Shown here piece by piece: positions 1 through 8,589 of a DNA stretch of 27,473 nucleotides (position 1 is the first letter of the stretch; every line of letters starts with the position of its first letter). The notes below the pieces were generated by a model. It did no database searches. It was not told the DNA's origin and saw only the letters and a list, made by a program, of their open reading frames with translations. Position numbers and translations under genes: made by a program. The DNA comes from Bordetella parapertussis (GTDB lineage Bacteria; Pseudomonadota; Gammaproteobacteria; Burkholderiales; Burkholderiaceae_B): the NCBI GenBank assembly GCA_945895265.1, contig CAMDEF010000049.1, forward strand, positions 1 to 27,473, given 5' to 3'.

Positions 1-1011
1 CGCGATGCCGGCTTAGCCGCACATTTTGGCAACGACGCCTACGAACAGGCTGGCGCCACGATTACCGATGCTGCACAGGCCTTTGCCGCCGAACTGATCC
101 TGAAAGTGCGTGCGCCAAGCACTACTGAACTCACACAGATCAAGGCCGGCACGGCACTAGCCGGCATGCTTGACCCCTTTGACGCCGAAGGCCTTGATGC
201 CATGGCGCAGGCAGGGCTGACCGCCTTTGCTCTTGAAGCGGCACCACGCACCACGCGCGCGCAAAGCTTAGATGTGTTGTCCTCACAAGCCAACCTCGCA
301 GGATACAAAGCCGTGCTACTCGGCGCACACTACTACGGCCGCATGTTTCCAATGATGATGACTGCGGCTGGCACGATTAAAGCGGCCCGCGTTGTGATCC
401 TCGGTACAGGCGTGGCTGGCTTGCAAGCGATTGCCACCGCTAAGCGCTTGGGTGCCGTGGTTGAAGCCTCTGATGTGCGCCCCGCGGCAAAAGAGCAGGT
501 TGAGTCGCTAGGTGCAAAGTTTATTGACGTACCGTTTGAAACCGACGAAGAGCGCGAAATTGCCAAAGGCGTTGGCGGCTATGCTCGGCCGATGCCCGCA
601 AGCTGGATGGCGCGTCAAGCTGTCTTGGTGTCAGAGCGCTGCAAACAAGCCGATCTGGTCATTGCCACCGCGCTAATTCCAGGCCGCCCTGCCCCAACGC
701 TTATCTCGGCCGACACCGTGCGCGCGATGAAACCAGGCTCGGTCATCATTGACTTGGCCGTTGAGCGAGGCGGCAACTGCCCCTTGTCACAAAAAGGCCT
801 GGTGGTGCAAGAAAATGGCGTCACGCTAGTCGGCCTGACAAATCTGCCAGGCATGGTTGCCACAGATGCCTCAGCCTTGTACGCGCGCAATCTGCTTGAT
901 TTCTTAAAGCTCATTATCGATAAAGAAGGCAAGCTCGCCATCGCACGTGATGACGATATTGTTCAAGCCTGTCTGGTCTGCGAAGGCGGCCAAAACTTAC
1001 GGAAAAAATAA
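1..1011 (+). CDS. pntA: NAD(P) transhydrogenase subunit alpha part 1 (5' end cut off by window)
   Basis: The reading frame is open from base 1, so the gene starts outside the window; 336 residues are visible and roughly 40 N-terminal residues are probably missing. It is domain I of the proton-translocating transhydrogenase, which binds NAD(H) on the cytoplasmic face and exchanges hydride with NADP(H) bound by PntB. The Rossmann fold is clear: GTGVAGLQAIATAKRLGA followed by the acidic strand end EASDVRP, then the alanine dehydrogenase/PNT-like stretch ending in GMVATDAS. It has no membrane segment, as expected where PntA is split into two genes. Its TAA shares one base with the ATG of the next gene, so translation is probably coupled. 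The internal GTG at 106 is not a start, since the conserved frame continues upstream of it. Confidence 0.95.
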   Translation, partial: RDAGLAAHFGNDAYEQAGATITDAAQAFAAELILKVRAPSTTELTQIKAGTALAGMLDPFDAEGLDAMAQAGLTAFALEAAPRTTRAQSLDVLSSQANLAGYKAVLLGAHYYGRMFPMMMTAAGTIKAARVVILGTGVAGLQAIATAKRLGAVVEASDVRPAAKEQVESLGAKFIDVPFETDEEREIAKGVGGYARPMPASWMARQAVLVSERCKQADLVIATALIPGRPAPTLISADTVRAMKPGSVIIDLAVERGGNCPLSQKGLVVQENGVTLVGLTNLPGMVATDASALYARNLLDFLKLIIDKEGKLAIARDDDIVQACLVCEGGQNLRKK

Positions 1012-1346
1012 TGGATGCGATCAGCCCAACCCTTATCAATCTAATTATTTTTGTTCTGGCCATTTACGTGGGCTACCACGTGGTCTGGAACGTCACCCCT
1101 GCGTTGCACACGCCTTTGATGGCCGTGACCAACGCCATCTCGGCAATTGTGATCGTGGGCGCCATGCTCGCGGCCGCGCTGACTGAAGGGGGTCTGGCGC
1201 GCGGGATGGGTGTGTTTGCAGTCGCTCTTGCCGCTGTCAACGTGTTTGGTGGCTTCTTGGTCACACGCCGAATGCTTGAAATGTTCAAGAAAAAGGCGCC
1301 TAAGGCAAAAGCCGATGATGCCCACACAACTGGGGGCAAAGCATGA
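1011..1346 (+). CDS. pntAB: NAD(P) transhydrogenase subunit alpha part 2 (membrane domain IIa)
   Basis: This 111-residue protein has three hydrophobic segments (about residues 9-28, 37-58 and 64-85) and a lysine-rich C-terminal tail, matching the small membrane subunit formed when PntA is split. It contributes the first part of the proton channel, domain II, in the inner membrane. It sits between the domain I gene (one-base overlap, TAATG) and pntB (four-base overlap, ATGA), so the three genes form one operon with coupled translation. The symbol for this subunit varies between annotations (pntAB, pntA2). Identification rests on size, topology and neighbours, all of which agree. Confidence 0.92.
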   Translation: MDAISPTLINLIIFVLAIYVGYHVVWNVTPALHTPLMAVTNAISAIVIVGAMLAAALTEGGLARGMGVFAVALAAVNVFGGFLVTRRMLEMFKKKAPKAKADDAHTTGGKA

Positions 1347-2791
1347 TCTCGATCAATGTTGTCACGCTCTTGTATTTGGTTGCCTCGGTCTGTTTTATTC
1401 AAGCACTTAAGGGCCTGTCTCACCCCACAACCTCACGCTTAGGCAATGCCTTTGGCATGATTGGTATGGTGATTGCTGTGTTGACGACGGCAGCCTTGAT
1501 CGTGGGCTTGGCGCGCGAAACGCATGCTGTGAGCGGCTTGGGCTGGGTCTTACTAGGCTTGCTGATCGGCGGCACGATTGGCACTGTCATGGCCAAACGT
1601 GTTGAGATGACCAAGATGCCCGAATTGGTAGCCTTCATGCACAGCATGATTGGTTTAGCGGCAGTCGCGATTGCGGTCGCCATTGTTGCCGAGCCGCAGG
1701 CTTTTAACGTAGTCGCTGCAGCGGGCGAACCGATACCTGTGGGCAATCGCCTTGAATTGTTTATTGGTACGTTTGTGGGCGCGATTACCTTTTCAGGTTC
1801 AGTGATTGCGTTTGGAAAGTTGTCAGGCAAATATAAGTTCAGGCTGTTTCAAGGTGCTCCGGTGTCGTTTCCGGGGCAACACATGATTAACTTGGCGTTA
1901 GCGCTTGTCATGCTGGGTTGCGGTGCCTGGTTTATGGCAACCCAAAGCTGGACGCCCTTCATCATCATGACCATGATCGCCTTTGTCTTGGGCGTGCTGA
2001 TCATCATCCCGATTGGGGGTGCTGATATGCCGGTAGTGGTGTCGATGCTCAATAGCTATTCAGGTTGGGCTGCAGCTGGGATTGGTTTTTCACTGAACAA
2101 CCCAATGTTGATTATTGCTGGCTCGCTGGTGGGTTCTTCGGGTGCGATCTTGTCTTACATCATGTGTAAAGCCATGAACCGCTCGTTCTTTAACGTGATC
2201 TTGGGTGGTTTTGGTGGCACGAGCGACGGTGGTGCAGCGGCGGGGAGCCAAGAGCAACGCAACGTACGCTCGGGTAGCTCAGACGATGCGGCCTTTTTGC
2301 TGACCAACGCAGAAACCGTCACGATCGTGCCGGGTTACGGCTTGGCCGTTGCGCGCGCTCAGCATGCACTGAAAGAACTGGCTGAAAAACTCACCGAACA
2401 CGGCGTAATCGTGAAGTACGCGATTCATCCTGTCGCTGGACGCATGCCCGGACACATGAACGTGCTGCTTGCTGAGGCTGAAGTCCCCTACGATCAAGTG
2501 TTTGAGATGGAAGACATCAACAGCGAATTTGCACAGACTGATGTGGTGCTGGTGCTGGGTGCGAACGACGTGGTCAACCCCGCAGCAAAAACCGATCCCA
2601 AGTCGCCCATCGCAGGCATGCCAATCTTAGAGGCCTACAAAGCCAAAACGATTATCGTCAATAAGCGCTCAATGGCCTCTGGCTATGCGGGCCTAGACAA
2701 CGAACTCTTCTACATGGACAAAACCATGATGGTGTTCGGTGATGCGAAGAAGGTGATTGAGGATATGGTCAAGGCGGTTGAAAATTCGTAG
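1343..2791 (+). CDS. pntB: NAD(P) transhydrogenase subunit beta
   Basis: This 482-residue protein has about eight or nine hydrophobic segments up to roughly residue 280 (domain IIb, proton channel), then a soluble NADP(H)-binding domain III. Domain III shows the family fingerprint IVPGYGLAVARAQH and, further on, YAIHPVAGRMPGHMNVLLAEA, then VVLVLGANDVVNPAA and NKRSMASGYAGLDN. The enzyme couples proton re-entry to hydride transfer from NADH to NADP+, supplying NADPH. The length is close to the usual 460-480 residues, and the ATGA overlap with the preceding membrane subunit supports this start. No clear terminator follows; an integrase remnant begins 75 bases downstream. Confidence 0.96.
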   Translation: MISINVVTLLYLVASVCFIQALKGLSHPTTSRLGNAFGMIGMVIAVLTTAALIVGLARETHAVSGLGWVLLGLLIGGTIGTVMAKRVEMTKMPELVAFMHSMIGLAAVAIAVAIVAEPQAFNVVAAAGEPIPVGNRLELFIGTFVGAITFSGSVIAFGKLSGKYKFRLFQGAPVSFPGQHMINLALALVMLGCGAWFMATQSWTPFIIMTMIAFVLGVLIIIPIGGADMPVVVSMLNSYSGWAAAGIGFSLNNPMLIIAGSLVGSSGAILSYIMCKAMNRSFFNVILGGFGGTSDGGAAAGSQEQRNVRSGSSDDAAFLLTNAETVTIVPGYGLAVARAQHALKELAEKLTEHGVIVKYAIHPVAGRMPGHMNVLLAEAEVPYDQVFEMEDINSEFAQTDVVLVLGANDVVNPAAKTDPKSPIAGMPILEAYKAKTIIVNKRSMASGYAGLDNELFYMDKTMMVFGDAKKVIEDMVKAVENS

Positions 2792-2866
2792 AACCTCTTT
2801 GATTTCAATGCGTTAGAGACGAAAAGAATATGAATGGCCCAAATCTGTCCCACTGAGGGCAGAATC

Positions 2867-3070
2867 ATGGCAACTTTTCGTAATAGAAATGGCAAGTGGC
2901 AGGTGCGAGTTCGTCGCAAAGGGCAACCCGCTGTAGTGAAGTCGTTTCAAACCAAGCAGGACGGCGAACGCTGGGCAAGACAGGTCGAATCAGATATTGA
3001 TAAAGGTGCTTATACCAATCTTGCCCTACGGGCAACGTATTTACACTCGCTAACATGGCACTCAAAGTGA
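2867..3070 (+). pseudogene. Truncated phage-type tyrosine integrase, N-terminal arm-binding domain only
   Basis: A 67-codon frame starts at an ATG with a good ribosome binding site (GAGGG, spaced about eight bases). Its first 50 residues (MATFRNRNGKWQVRVRRKG and on to GERWARQVESDIDKG) resemble the N-terminal arm-type DNA-binding domain of Burkholderiales phage integrases. A full integrase is 350-400 residues with a core-binding domain and an R-H-R-Y catalytic domain; none of that is present. After DKGAYTN the sequence loses resemblance and stops, and no continuation is evident in other frames before glcF. A longer frame could begin at 2834, but the Shine-Dalgarno site favours 2867. It is most simply the scar of a lost prophage or genomic island. 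A genuine small protein is less likely. Confidence 0.6.
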
Positions 3071-3168
3071 CGATAAAGGGTCTTCTAACAGAATACCAAC
3101 GAACCCTTCATTTGAGACTATTTGCGCACAGAACTGCTCTATTCATACCTGCTTTGCAGTAATCGTCG

Positions 3169-4398
3169 TCACAAAAGTGCAGCATCTACCACTTCGATCC
3201 AATGTCGCACCGCAATCTCAGTACCACTTTGCAAGTGCCCGATGCAACCAATGTTCGAAGACAACACTAAGTCTGGCTTCGCCGCGTTAAGTTGAGACAA
3301 CTTACGATCGCGCAGCGCCGTTGAAATTTCAGGCTGCAGGACTGAGTAAGCACCCGCCGAGCCGCAGCACAAGTGAGTCTCTGTAAAGGGTTGCAACGCC
3401 AATCCGAGCTTGACAAACAAGTCTTCACTTAACGGGCGCAATCCCTGCCAATGCTGCAAGGTACACGGGGGATGAAAGGCGGGTCGTTTAGGCAAACGCG
3501 TTGCGTCAAGTTGAGCAGCCAGTGCCTCAGCGTGAGGCGCCACCACCTCAGCGATATCGCGCACAAGTGCCACAACTTTTTGCGCCTTGGCTGCGTACGC
3601 CGCATCGTGCCGTAGATGATGTGCGTACTCAACTACCATCGCACCGCAACCCGAGGCATTCATCACAATCGCCTCAACTTTACCGGCCTCAATGAGTGGC
3701 AGCCAGGCGTCGATATTTAAGCGCATCTGCGCGCGCGCAGCCTCTTGATCATCCAAATGAAAATTCAATGCACCGCAACAGCCGGCACCTTGCGCCACTT
3801 GCGTGCCAATCCCTAAACAATCAAGCACGCGAATCGTGGCAGCATCAATCGTTGGCATCATCGTGGGTTGCACGCAACCGGTTAATAACAGCACCTGCTT
3901 TGCATGCCGACTAGTATCTGGACGAACACCCGTTGGGCGCGCTTGCATGACCTTTTTCTGAAGGCTGGCGGGTAAAAGACCGCGCACCGCTTGGCCAACT
4001 TTATAGGCAGGTGCGAACAGGGGTGAGTTCAAGCCCTTTCGCAACAAAGCACGTTGTAGTCGCTGTGATAACGGGCGTGGCACTTTCTCTTCAACAAGCT
4101 TGCGTCCGATGTCGATCAAATGACCGTACTCAACCCCAGACGGGCAAGTGGTTTCGCAGTTACGGCAGGTCAAACACCGATCAAGATGCAACTGGGTAGC
4201 CTGAGTGGGTTCTTGGCCCTCGAGTAGCTCTTTGATCAGATAGATACGGCCACGCGGGCTGTCGAGTTCGTCACCCAGCACCTGATAGGTTGGGCAAGTG
4301 GCGGTACAAAACCCGCAGTGCACACAACGTCGCAAGATATCGTCGGCCTCTTGGCCCAGCTCAGAAAGGCGTGCCCAGTCGGCAAGATTTGTCTGCAT
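3169..4398 (-). CDS. glcF: Glycolate oxidase iron-sulfur subunit
   Basis: GlcF carries electrons from the FAD subunits of glycolate oxidase towards the respiratory chain at the membrane. Two bacterial ferredoxin-type [4Fe-4S] motifs are visible: Cys25, 28, 31, 35 (CVHCGFCTATCP) and Cys75, 78, 81, 85 (CLTCRNCETTCP). Two cysteine-rich CCG domains follow, with GCC near residue 210 and CCGSAGAYS near residue 345. The length of 409 residues matches the family. It is last in the minus-strand cluster, 10 bases after glcE, following glcD and an LDHD-type gene. No convincing terminator is seen between it and the integrase remnant. Confidence 0.96.
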   Translation of the reverse strand: MQTNLADWARLSELGQEADDILRRCVHCGFCTATCPTYQVLGDELDSPRGRIYLIKELLEGQEPTQATQLHLDRCLTCRNCETTCPSGVEYGHLIDIGRKLVEEKVPRPLSQRLQRALLRKGLNSPLFAPAYKVGQAVRGLLPASLQKKVMQARPTGVRPDTSRHAKQVLLLTGCVQPTMMPTIDAATIRVLDCLGIGTQVAQGAGCCGALNFHLDDQEAARAQMRLNIDAWLPLIEAGKVEAIVMNASGCGAMVVEYAHHLRHDAAYAAKAQKVVALVRDIAEVVAPHAEALAAQLDATRLPKRPAFHPPCTLQHWQGLRPLSEDLFVKLGLALQPFTETHLCCGSAGAYSVLQPEISTALRDRKLSQLNAAKPDLVLSSNIGCIGHLQSGTEIAVRHWIEVVDAALL

Positions 4399-4408
4399 AT
4401 GTGTCTCG

Positions 4409-5509
4409 TCAGAGTCCGTGCACTAAGCGGCCAGGGTTAAACAACCCCTGTGGGTCAAATTCATGTTTGAGACGATTCACCACGTCTAATACGCCAGCGG
4501 CCAAAGGTTGAAATACACCTTGTTCGGGGATGGCGCCCTCAAAGAGCTGTCGAAACAAGGTGGCATGCCCACCCGCGCGCTCAGCGACACGCCTGACTGC
4601 TAAGGCCTCAAGATCTGCCGCTACCCAGCGTTGACCGCCACCCCATTCGATGAGCGTCGGGCCTAGATTCAGAGCCGGCGTACCCGGCGCAACCGCGAGC
4701 CGCCATAGCGTGGGCGCAGCAAAAAATGAAAGTGTCTGTTCACGCAACGCTGCCCAATACTCAAAGGCTTGTAGCTCGGGCACGACTTGCCCGCCCATTT
4801 TTTGTCGCGCGGCTTTCAGTGCGGCGCCGGCACCGGCAAGGCGAACCCTCAAACAACCCGAGGCGCCCTCTGTGACCTGCCAAGCAGTGGCCGAAATCGG
4901 TAAAGGCTGAGGGCGCCAACTGTGACACAGCGCTAACGCCTTGGCTTCGTCAAGATCGAACTCAAGCGTGCAAATCTCTTGAGGCTTGGGGGCGACCTTA
5001 ACTGATATTTGGGTCAGAGCACCAAACATGCCCATCGAGCCCACGAGCAAGCGCGACACGTCATAGCCTGCAACGTTCTTCATGACCTCGCCACCAAACT
5101 TCAAGACGTTGCCACTGGCAGTTAACAACTGTGTACCCAACACGTAATCCTTGACTGGCCCGCCGGCGTAGCGACCGGGCCCGGCAAGCCCCGCAGCCAC
5201 ACAGCCGCCAAGCGTCGCTTGCGCACCAAACGTTGGCGGATCAAAGGCGAGAATTTGCTGTGAGGCCGCAAGCGAATCAATCACCTCTTGAAGCGGTGTA
5301 CCGGCCCAGGCCGTCACAACAAGTTCTGTCGGTTGATAATTCACAATGCCGCGCAGGCCACTCAACTTGAGCGCAACACAAGAACTTGCCAACTGTGGAG
5401 CGCGGTTACCATAAAAACCTTTGGTACCACCACCCTCAATCAGAATAGTATTTTTTTTATTTGCGGCGTCGAGTACTTGCTCGCGTAACTGGGCGATCAC
5501 ATGATTCAT
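4409..5509 (-). CDS. glcE: Glycolate oxidase FAD-binding subunit
   Basis: GlcE is the second flavin subunit of glycolate oxidase, needed with GlcD and GlcF to convert glycolate to glyoxylate. The 366 residues include the FAD-binding PCMH/FAD_binding_4 fold: GNRAPQ after an early glycine-rich stretch, FDPPTFGAQATLGGCVAAGLAGP, and KNVAGYDVSRLLVGSMGMFG. The C-terminus ends HEFDPQGLFNPGRLVHGL, the typical end of the superfamily. The start lies six bases from the glcD stop. An uninterrupted run of eight A (minus strand) falls in the first 25 codons, a place where slippage would abolish the product. Confidence 0.93.
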   Translation of the reverse strand: MNHVIAQLREQVLDAANKKNTILIEGGGTKGFYGNRAPQLASSCVALKLSGLRGIVNYQPTELVVTAWAGTPLQEVIDSLAASQQILAFDPPTFGAQATLGGCVAAGLAGPGRYAGGPVKDYVLGTQLLTASGNVLKFGGEVMKNVAGYDVSRLLVGSMGMFGALTQISVKVAPKPQEICTLEFDLDEAKALALCHSWRPQPLPISATAWQVTEGASGCLRVRLAGAGAALKAARQKMGGQVVPELQAFEYWAALREQTLSFFAAPTLWRLAVAPGTPALNLGPTLIEWGGGQRWVAADLEALAVRRVAERAGGHATLFRQLFEGAIPEQGVFQPLAAGVLDVVNRLKHEFDPQGLFNPGRLVHGL

Positions 5510-5515
5510 AATTGC

Positions 5516-7012
5516 CTAAAAGCGTGGAAGCTCAGGGAACGCGAGAGCGCCACCATGCACATGCATTTTGCCGTATTCGGCACAACGCCTTAACGTTGGG
5601 ATGACTTTCTCGGGGTTCAACAGCCCAGCTGGATCGAAGGCGCGCTTGACCGCAGAAAAGGCATTAAGCTCTTCGCGCGAAAACTGCACACACATCTGAT
5701 TGATTTTTTCCATTCCTACGCCATGCTCGCCTGTAATCGTGCCACCCACTTCGACACACAACTCAAGAATGGCAGCACCAAAGTCTTCGGCACGCCGCAC
5801 TTCGTCAGGAAAATTTGAATCAAACAAAATTAACGGATGCAAATTGCCATCGCCGGCGTGAAACACATTGGCGCAACGCATATTGAATTGCTTTTCCATC
5901 TCTTTGATCGCGTTTAAGACACGACCCAAGTGGCGACGTGGAATGGTGCCATCCATGCAGTAATAATCTGGCGAGACACGCCCTGCAGCTGGAAAGGCGT
6001 TTTTACGTCCAGCCCAAAAGCGTAAACGTTCTGCCTCGGTTTGCGAGACTTGCAAGCGCGTTGCGCCGGCTTTTTCAAACACTTGTTGCATCCGGATGAT
6101 TTCGTCAGCGACCTCATCAACAGTACCATCTGACTCACACAGCAAGATCGCCTCGGCCTCTGTGTCGTAGCCGGCTTTCACGAAAGGCTCGACCATCTGG
6201 GTAGCTTGCTTATCCATCATCTCGAGACCCGCCGGAATAATGCCGGCCTCGATAATTTGCGCAACGGCCTGGCTCGCTTTTTCAACATCATCAAAACTGG
6301 CCATGACGACCCTGGCGAGTGCAGGCTTGGGGGTTAAGCGCAAGGTGACCTCAGTGACGACTCCCAGCATGCCTTCAGAGCCGACAAAGACGGACAGCAA
6401 CTCAGGCCCTGCACTATCAGGGGCGAGCGAACCGAGCTCGATAATCTCGCCATCCATACTGACCATGCGCACTTTCAACACGTTATGAACAGTGAGCCCG
6501 TACTTTAAGCAATGCACACCGCCAGAGTTCTCGGCAACATTACCGCCAATCGAACAGGCAATCTGACTAGAGGGATCTGGGGCGTAATACAGACCAAAGG
6601 GGCTAACGGCCTCTGACACAGCGAGGTTTCGTACACCCGGTTCGACCACCGCAATCGCGGCCTCGTGATCAATGTGTTGGATGCGGTTAAATTTTGCTAA
6701 GCCTAGCAACACACCCTGAGCGTGTGGCATCGCGCCGCCTGACAAGCCGGTACCCGCACCACGCGCAACCACCGGCACGTTTAGTTTTTTACAAGTGATC
6801 AGCACAGCCTGCACCTGAGCTTCGGTCTCGGGCAGTACGACGGCCATTGGCACAGAGCGATACAACGACAACCCATCACACTCATAAGGACGCGTGTCTT
6901 CGGTGCGACTGAGCACACAGTGCGCGGGCAAGACCTGCAAGAGCGCCTTGACGACGACCGCGGCCTCTGGCGCTGCCACGGCTAAGACTGCTTGATCTGA
7001 AACAGCGTTCAT
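5516..7012 (-). CDS. glcD: Glycolate oxidase subunit GlcD, FAD-linked
   Basis: GlcD is the larger flavin subunit, which oxidises glycolate to glyoxylate. The 498 residues have the FAD-binding loop VVARGAGTGLSGGAMP (about 82-96), the second FAD segment DPSSQIACSIGGNVAENSGG, and GSEGMLGVVTEVTLRL. The C-terminal cap domain contains VFHAGDGNLHPLILFD and GGTITGEHGVGMEK, followed by DPAGLLNPEKV. A strong Shine-Dalgarno GGAG lies five bases before the ATG. It lies 81 bases downstream of the LDHD-type gene and six bases before glcE, so it is the head of the tightly spaced glcDEF part of the cluster. The usual regulator GlcC is not in the window. Confidence 0.96.
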   Translation of the reverse strand: MNAVSDQAVLAVAAPEAAVVVKALLQVLPAHCVLSRTEDTRPYECDGLSLYRSVPMAVVLPETEAQVQAVLITCKKLNVPVVARGAGTGLSGGAMPHAQGVLLGLAKFNRIQHIDHEAAIAVVEPGVRNLAVSEAVSPFGLYYAPDPSSQIACSIGGNVAENSGGVHCLKYGLTVHNVLKVRMVSMDGEIIELGSLAPDSAGPELLSVFVGSEGMLGVVTEVTLRLTPKPALARVVMASFDDVEKASQAVAQIIEAGIIPAGLEMMDKQATQMVEPFVKAGYDTEAEAILLCESDGTVDEVADEIIRMQQVFEKAGATRLQVSQTEAERLRFWAGRKNAFPAAGRVSPDYYCMDGTIPRRHLGRVLNAIKEMEKQFNMRCANVFHAGDGNLHPLILFDSNFPDEVRRAEDFGAAILELCVEVGGTITGEHGVGMEKINQMCVQFSREELNAFSAVKRAFDPAGLLNPEKVIPTLRRCAEYGKMHVHGGALAFPELPRF

Positions 7013-7093
7013 AATTTCTCCGCGAGGCCTCGCCGTTCAATTCAAGAAGACAAGCAACGAGGCCGAAACTCAGTGCGCTGTCGCCTTAAATGG

Positions 7094-8509
7094 CTAAGCC
7101 CTAGGTTCGAGCATTTTTCCTGGGTTCAGTATATTGTGCGGGTCAAAGGCCATCTTTAATGACCGCATTAAATCTAGGGCATCTTCGCCGTGCTCATGGG
7201 CCATAAACTGCATCTTGTGTAAACCAATGCCATGCTCACCCGTACAAGTGCCGTCAGCGTCAATCGCCTGGGTCACAAGCGCATGATTGATTCTTTCAGA
7301 CTCGGCCCACTCGGCTGGGCTGTTGGGGTCAAGCAACATCAACACATGAAAATTACCATCGCCTACATGCCCCACGATTGTGCTCGGAAAACTGGCCTTC
7401 GCCAATTCTTGTGTTGCCAGATCAATGCTTTCGGCCAAGCGCGATAACGGCACGCAAACATCAGTCGTATTTGATTTGCAGCCTGGACGCAACTGCAAGC
7501 CAGCAAAATAGGCGTTGTGGCGCGCAGTCCAGAGTCGGTTGCGATCTTCTGGGCGGTCGGCCCATTCAAAATCCATGCCGCCGCACTCTTTTGCCAGTTC
7601 TTGAACTGTTTGCGCTTGTTCTTTCACACTCGCCTCAGAGCCGTGAAATTCAAACAACAGCAAAGGAGTTTCGCGCAGTGTCAGCTTGCTGTAGCGGTTA
7701 CCGGCGATAACTGCAGCGGCGTCCATCAGCTCAACGCGGGCAATCGGCACACCCATCTGGATAGTTTGAATCACACATTGCACGGCCTCGTGAACAGTCG
7801 AAAAATTACAGACTGCTGCCGAGACCGCTTCGGGCTGAGGGTACAACTTGACCGTCACTTCGGTGATCACACCAAGCGTGCCCTCGCTACCCACAAAGAT
7901 ACGGGTCAGGTCGTAACCCGCTGAAGACTTGCGCGCGCGACGTGCGGTGCGAATCACTTTGCCATCGGCGGTCACTACGGTCAATGACACAACGTTTTCG
8001 CGCATGGTGCCATAACGCACAGCGTTGGTTCCAGAGGCGCGTGTCGCTGACATGCCGCCAAGCGAAGCATCCGCGCCCGGATCAATTGGAAAAAACAAAC
8101 CTGTATCGCGGATTTGTTCGTTAAGCTGCTTACGCGTCAAACCCGCCTGGACAGTGACGGTTTGATCTTCGGTGTTTAACGACACAATTTTATTCATAGC
8201 GGTCACATCAAGGCTAATGCCGCCTTGAATCGCCAAAATATGCCCCTCAAGCGAAGATCCAGCCCCATACGGAATCAAAGGAATGTTGTATTGGCCACAT
8301 AGTTTGACCACAGCAACGACTTCGTCGGTGCTTTGTGCAAAGACAACACCATCAGGCAACATCGACGGAAACGGCGACTCGTCTTTGCCGTGATGATCGC
8401 GCACTGCGTTGGCCATTGAAAAGCGCTCGGCAAACTGCCCTTTAAGCGCCGCGATCATTTCGGGTGGCAGCTCGCGCCTGAGGGTTTGTGCCGTATGCAG
8501 AGCGTTCAT
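7094..8509 (-). CDS. FAD-linked D-2-hydroxyacid (D-lactate) dehydrogenase, LDHD type
   Basis: This 471-residue flavoprotein belongs to the same FAD_binding_4/FAD-oxidase_C superfamily as GlcD but looks closer to the LDHD/cytochrome-linked D-lactate dehydrogenase branch. Diagnostic stretches are PYGAGSSLEGH (80-90), FPIDPGADASLGGMSATRAS (140-159), the run to TNAVRYGTMREN, then GHVGDGNFHVLML and GTCTGEHGIGLHK. The likely reaction is oxidation of D-lactate or another D-2-hydroxyacid to the 2-oxoacid, passing electrons to a quinone or cytochrome. It precedes glcDEF on the same strand, so the cluster handles several 2-hydroxyacids. Substrate cannot be fixed from sequence. The ribosome binding site upstream is weak (GAGA). 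Confidence 0.9.
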   Translation of the reverse strand: MNALHTAQTLRRELPPEMIAALKGQFAERFSMANAVRDHHGKDESPFPSMLPDGVVFAQSTDEVVAVVKLCGQYNIPLIPYGAGSSLEGHILAIQGGISLDVTAMNKIVSLNTEDQTVTVQAGLTRKQLNEQIRDTGLFFPIDPGADASLGGMSATRASGTNAVRYGTMRENVVSLTVVTADGKVIRTARRARKSSAGYDLTRIFVGSEGTLGVITEVTVKLYPQPEAVSAAVCNFSTVHEAVQCVIQTIQMGVPIARVELMDAAAVIAGNRYSKLTLRETPLLLFEFHGSEASVKEQAQTVQELAKECGGMDFEWADRPEDRNRLWTARHNAYFAGLQLRPGCKSNTTDVCVPLSRLAESIDLATQELAKASFPSTIVGHVGDGNFHVLMLLDPNSPAEWAESERINHALVTQAIDADGTCTGEHGIGLHKMQFMAHEHGEDALDLMRSLKMAFDPHNILNPGKMLEPRA

Positions 8510-8549
8510 TAGCTAAGTCTCGTAAAAAAGGTGCCCCAAAAAAGGCGAG

Positions 8550-8578
8550 GCAGCGATGCGCGTTAGGCGCGCAGCCGC
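8550..8578 (-). terminator. Possible intrinsic terminator after aroG
   Basis: Immediately after the aroG stop, the minus strand can form an imperfect GC-rich hairpin with a TGCGCG/CGCGCA core and a partly paired base. About six bases later comes a run of six T (8543 to 8538). The stem is interrupted and the T-run is displaced, so this is only a moderate candidate. It would separate aroG from the downstream LDHD-glc cluster. Confidence 0.35.
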
Positions 8579-8589
8579 TTTGTTTTTGC

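Noticed and set aside
106..1011. GTG at 106 as the start of the transhydrogenase alpha gene
   Set aside because: The frame is open and clearly coding from base 1, with conserved sequence before 106, so the gene is simply cut by the window edge.
3073..3105. AAGGGT and ACCCTT pair downstream of the integrase remnant, considered as a terminator
   Set aside because: The stem is only six bases with a loop of about 20 and no T-run follows on either strand.
7022..7033. Perfect 12-base palindrome GCGAGGCCTCGC ten bases from the glcD start
   Set aside because: About six or seven 12-base palindromes are expected by chance in a window of this length, and no second copy was noticed in the cluster.
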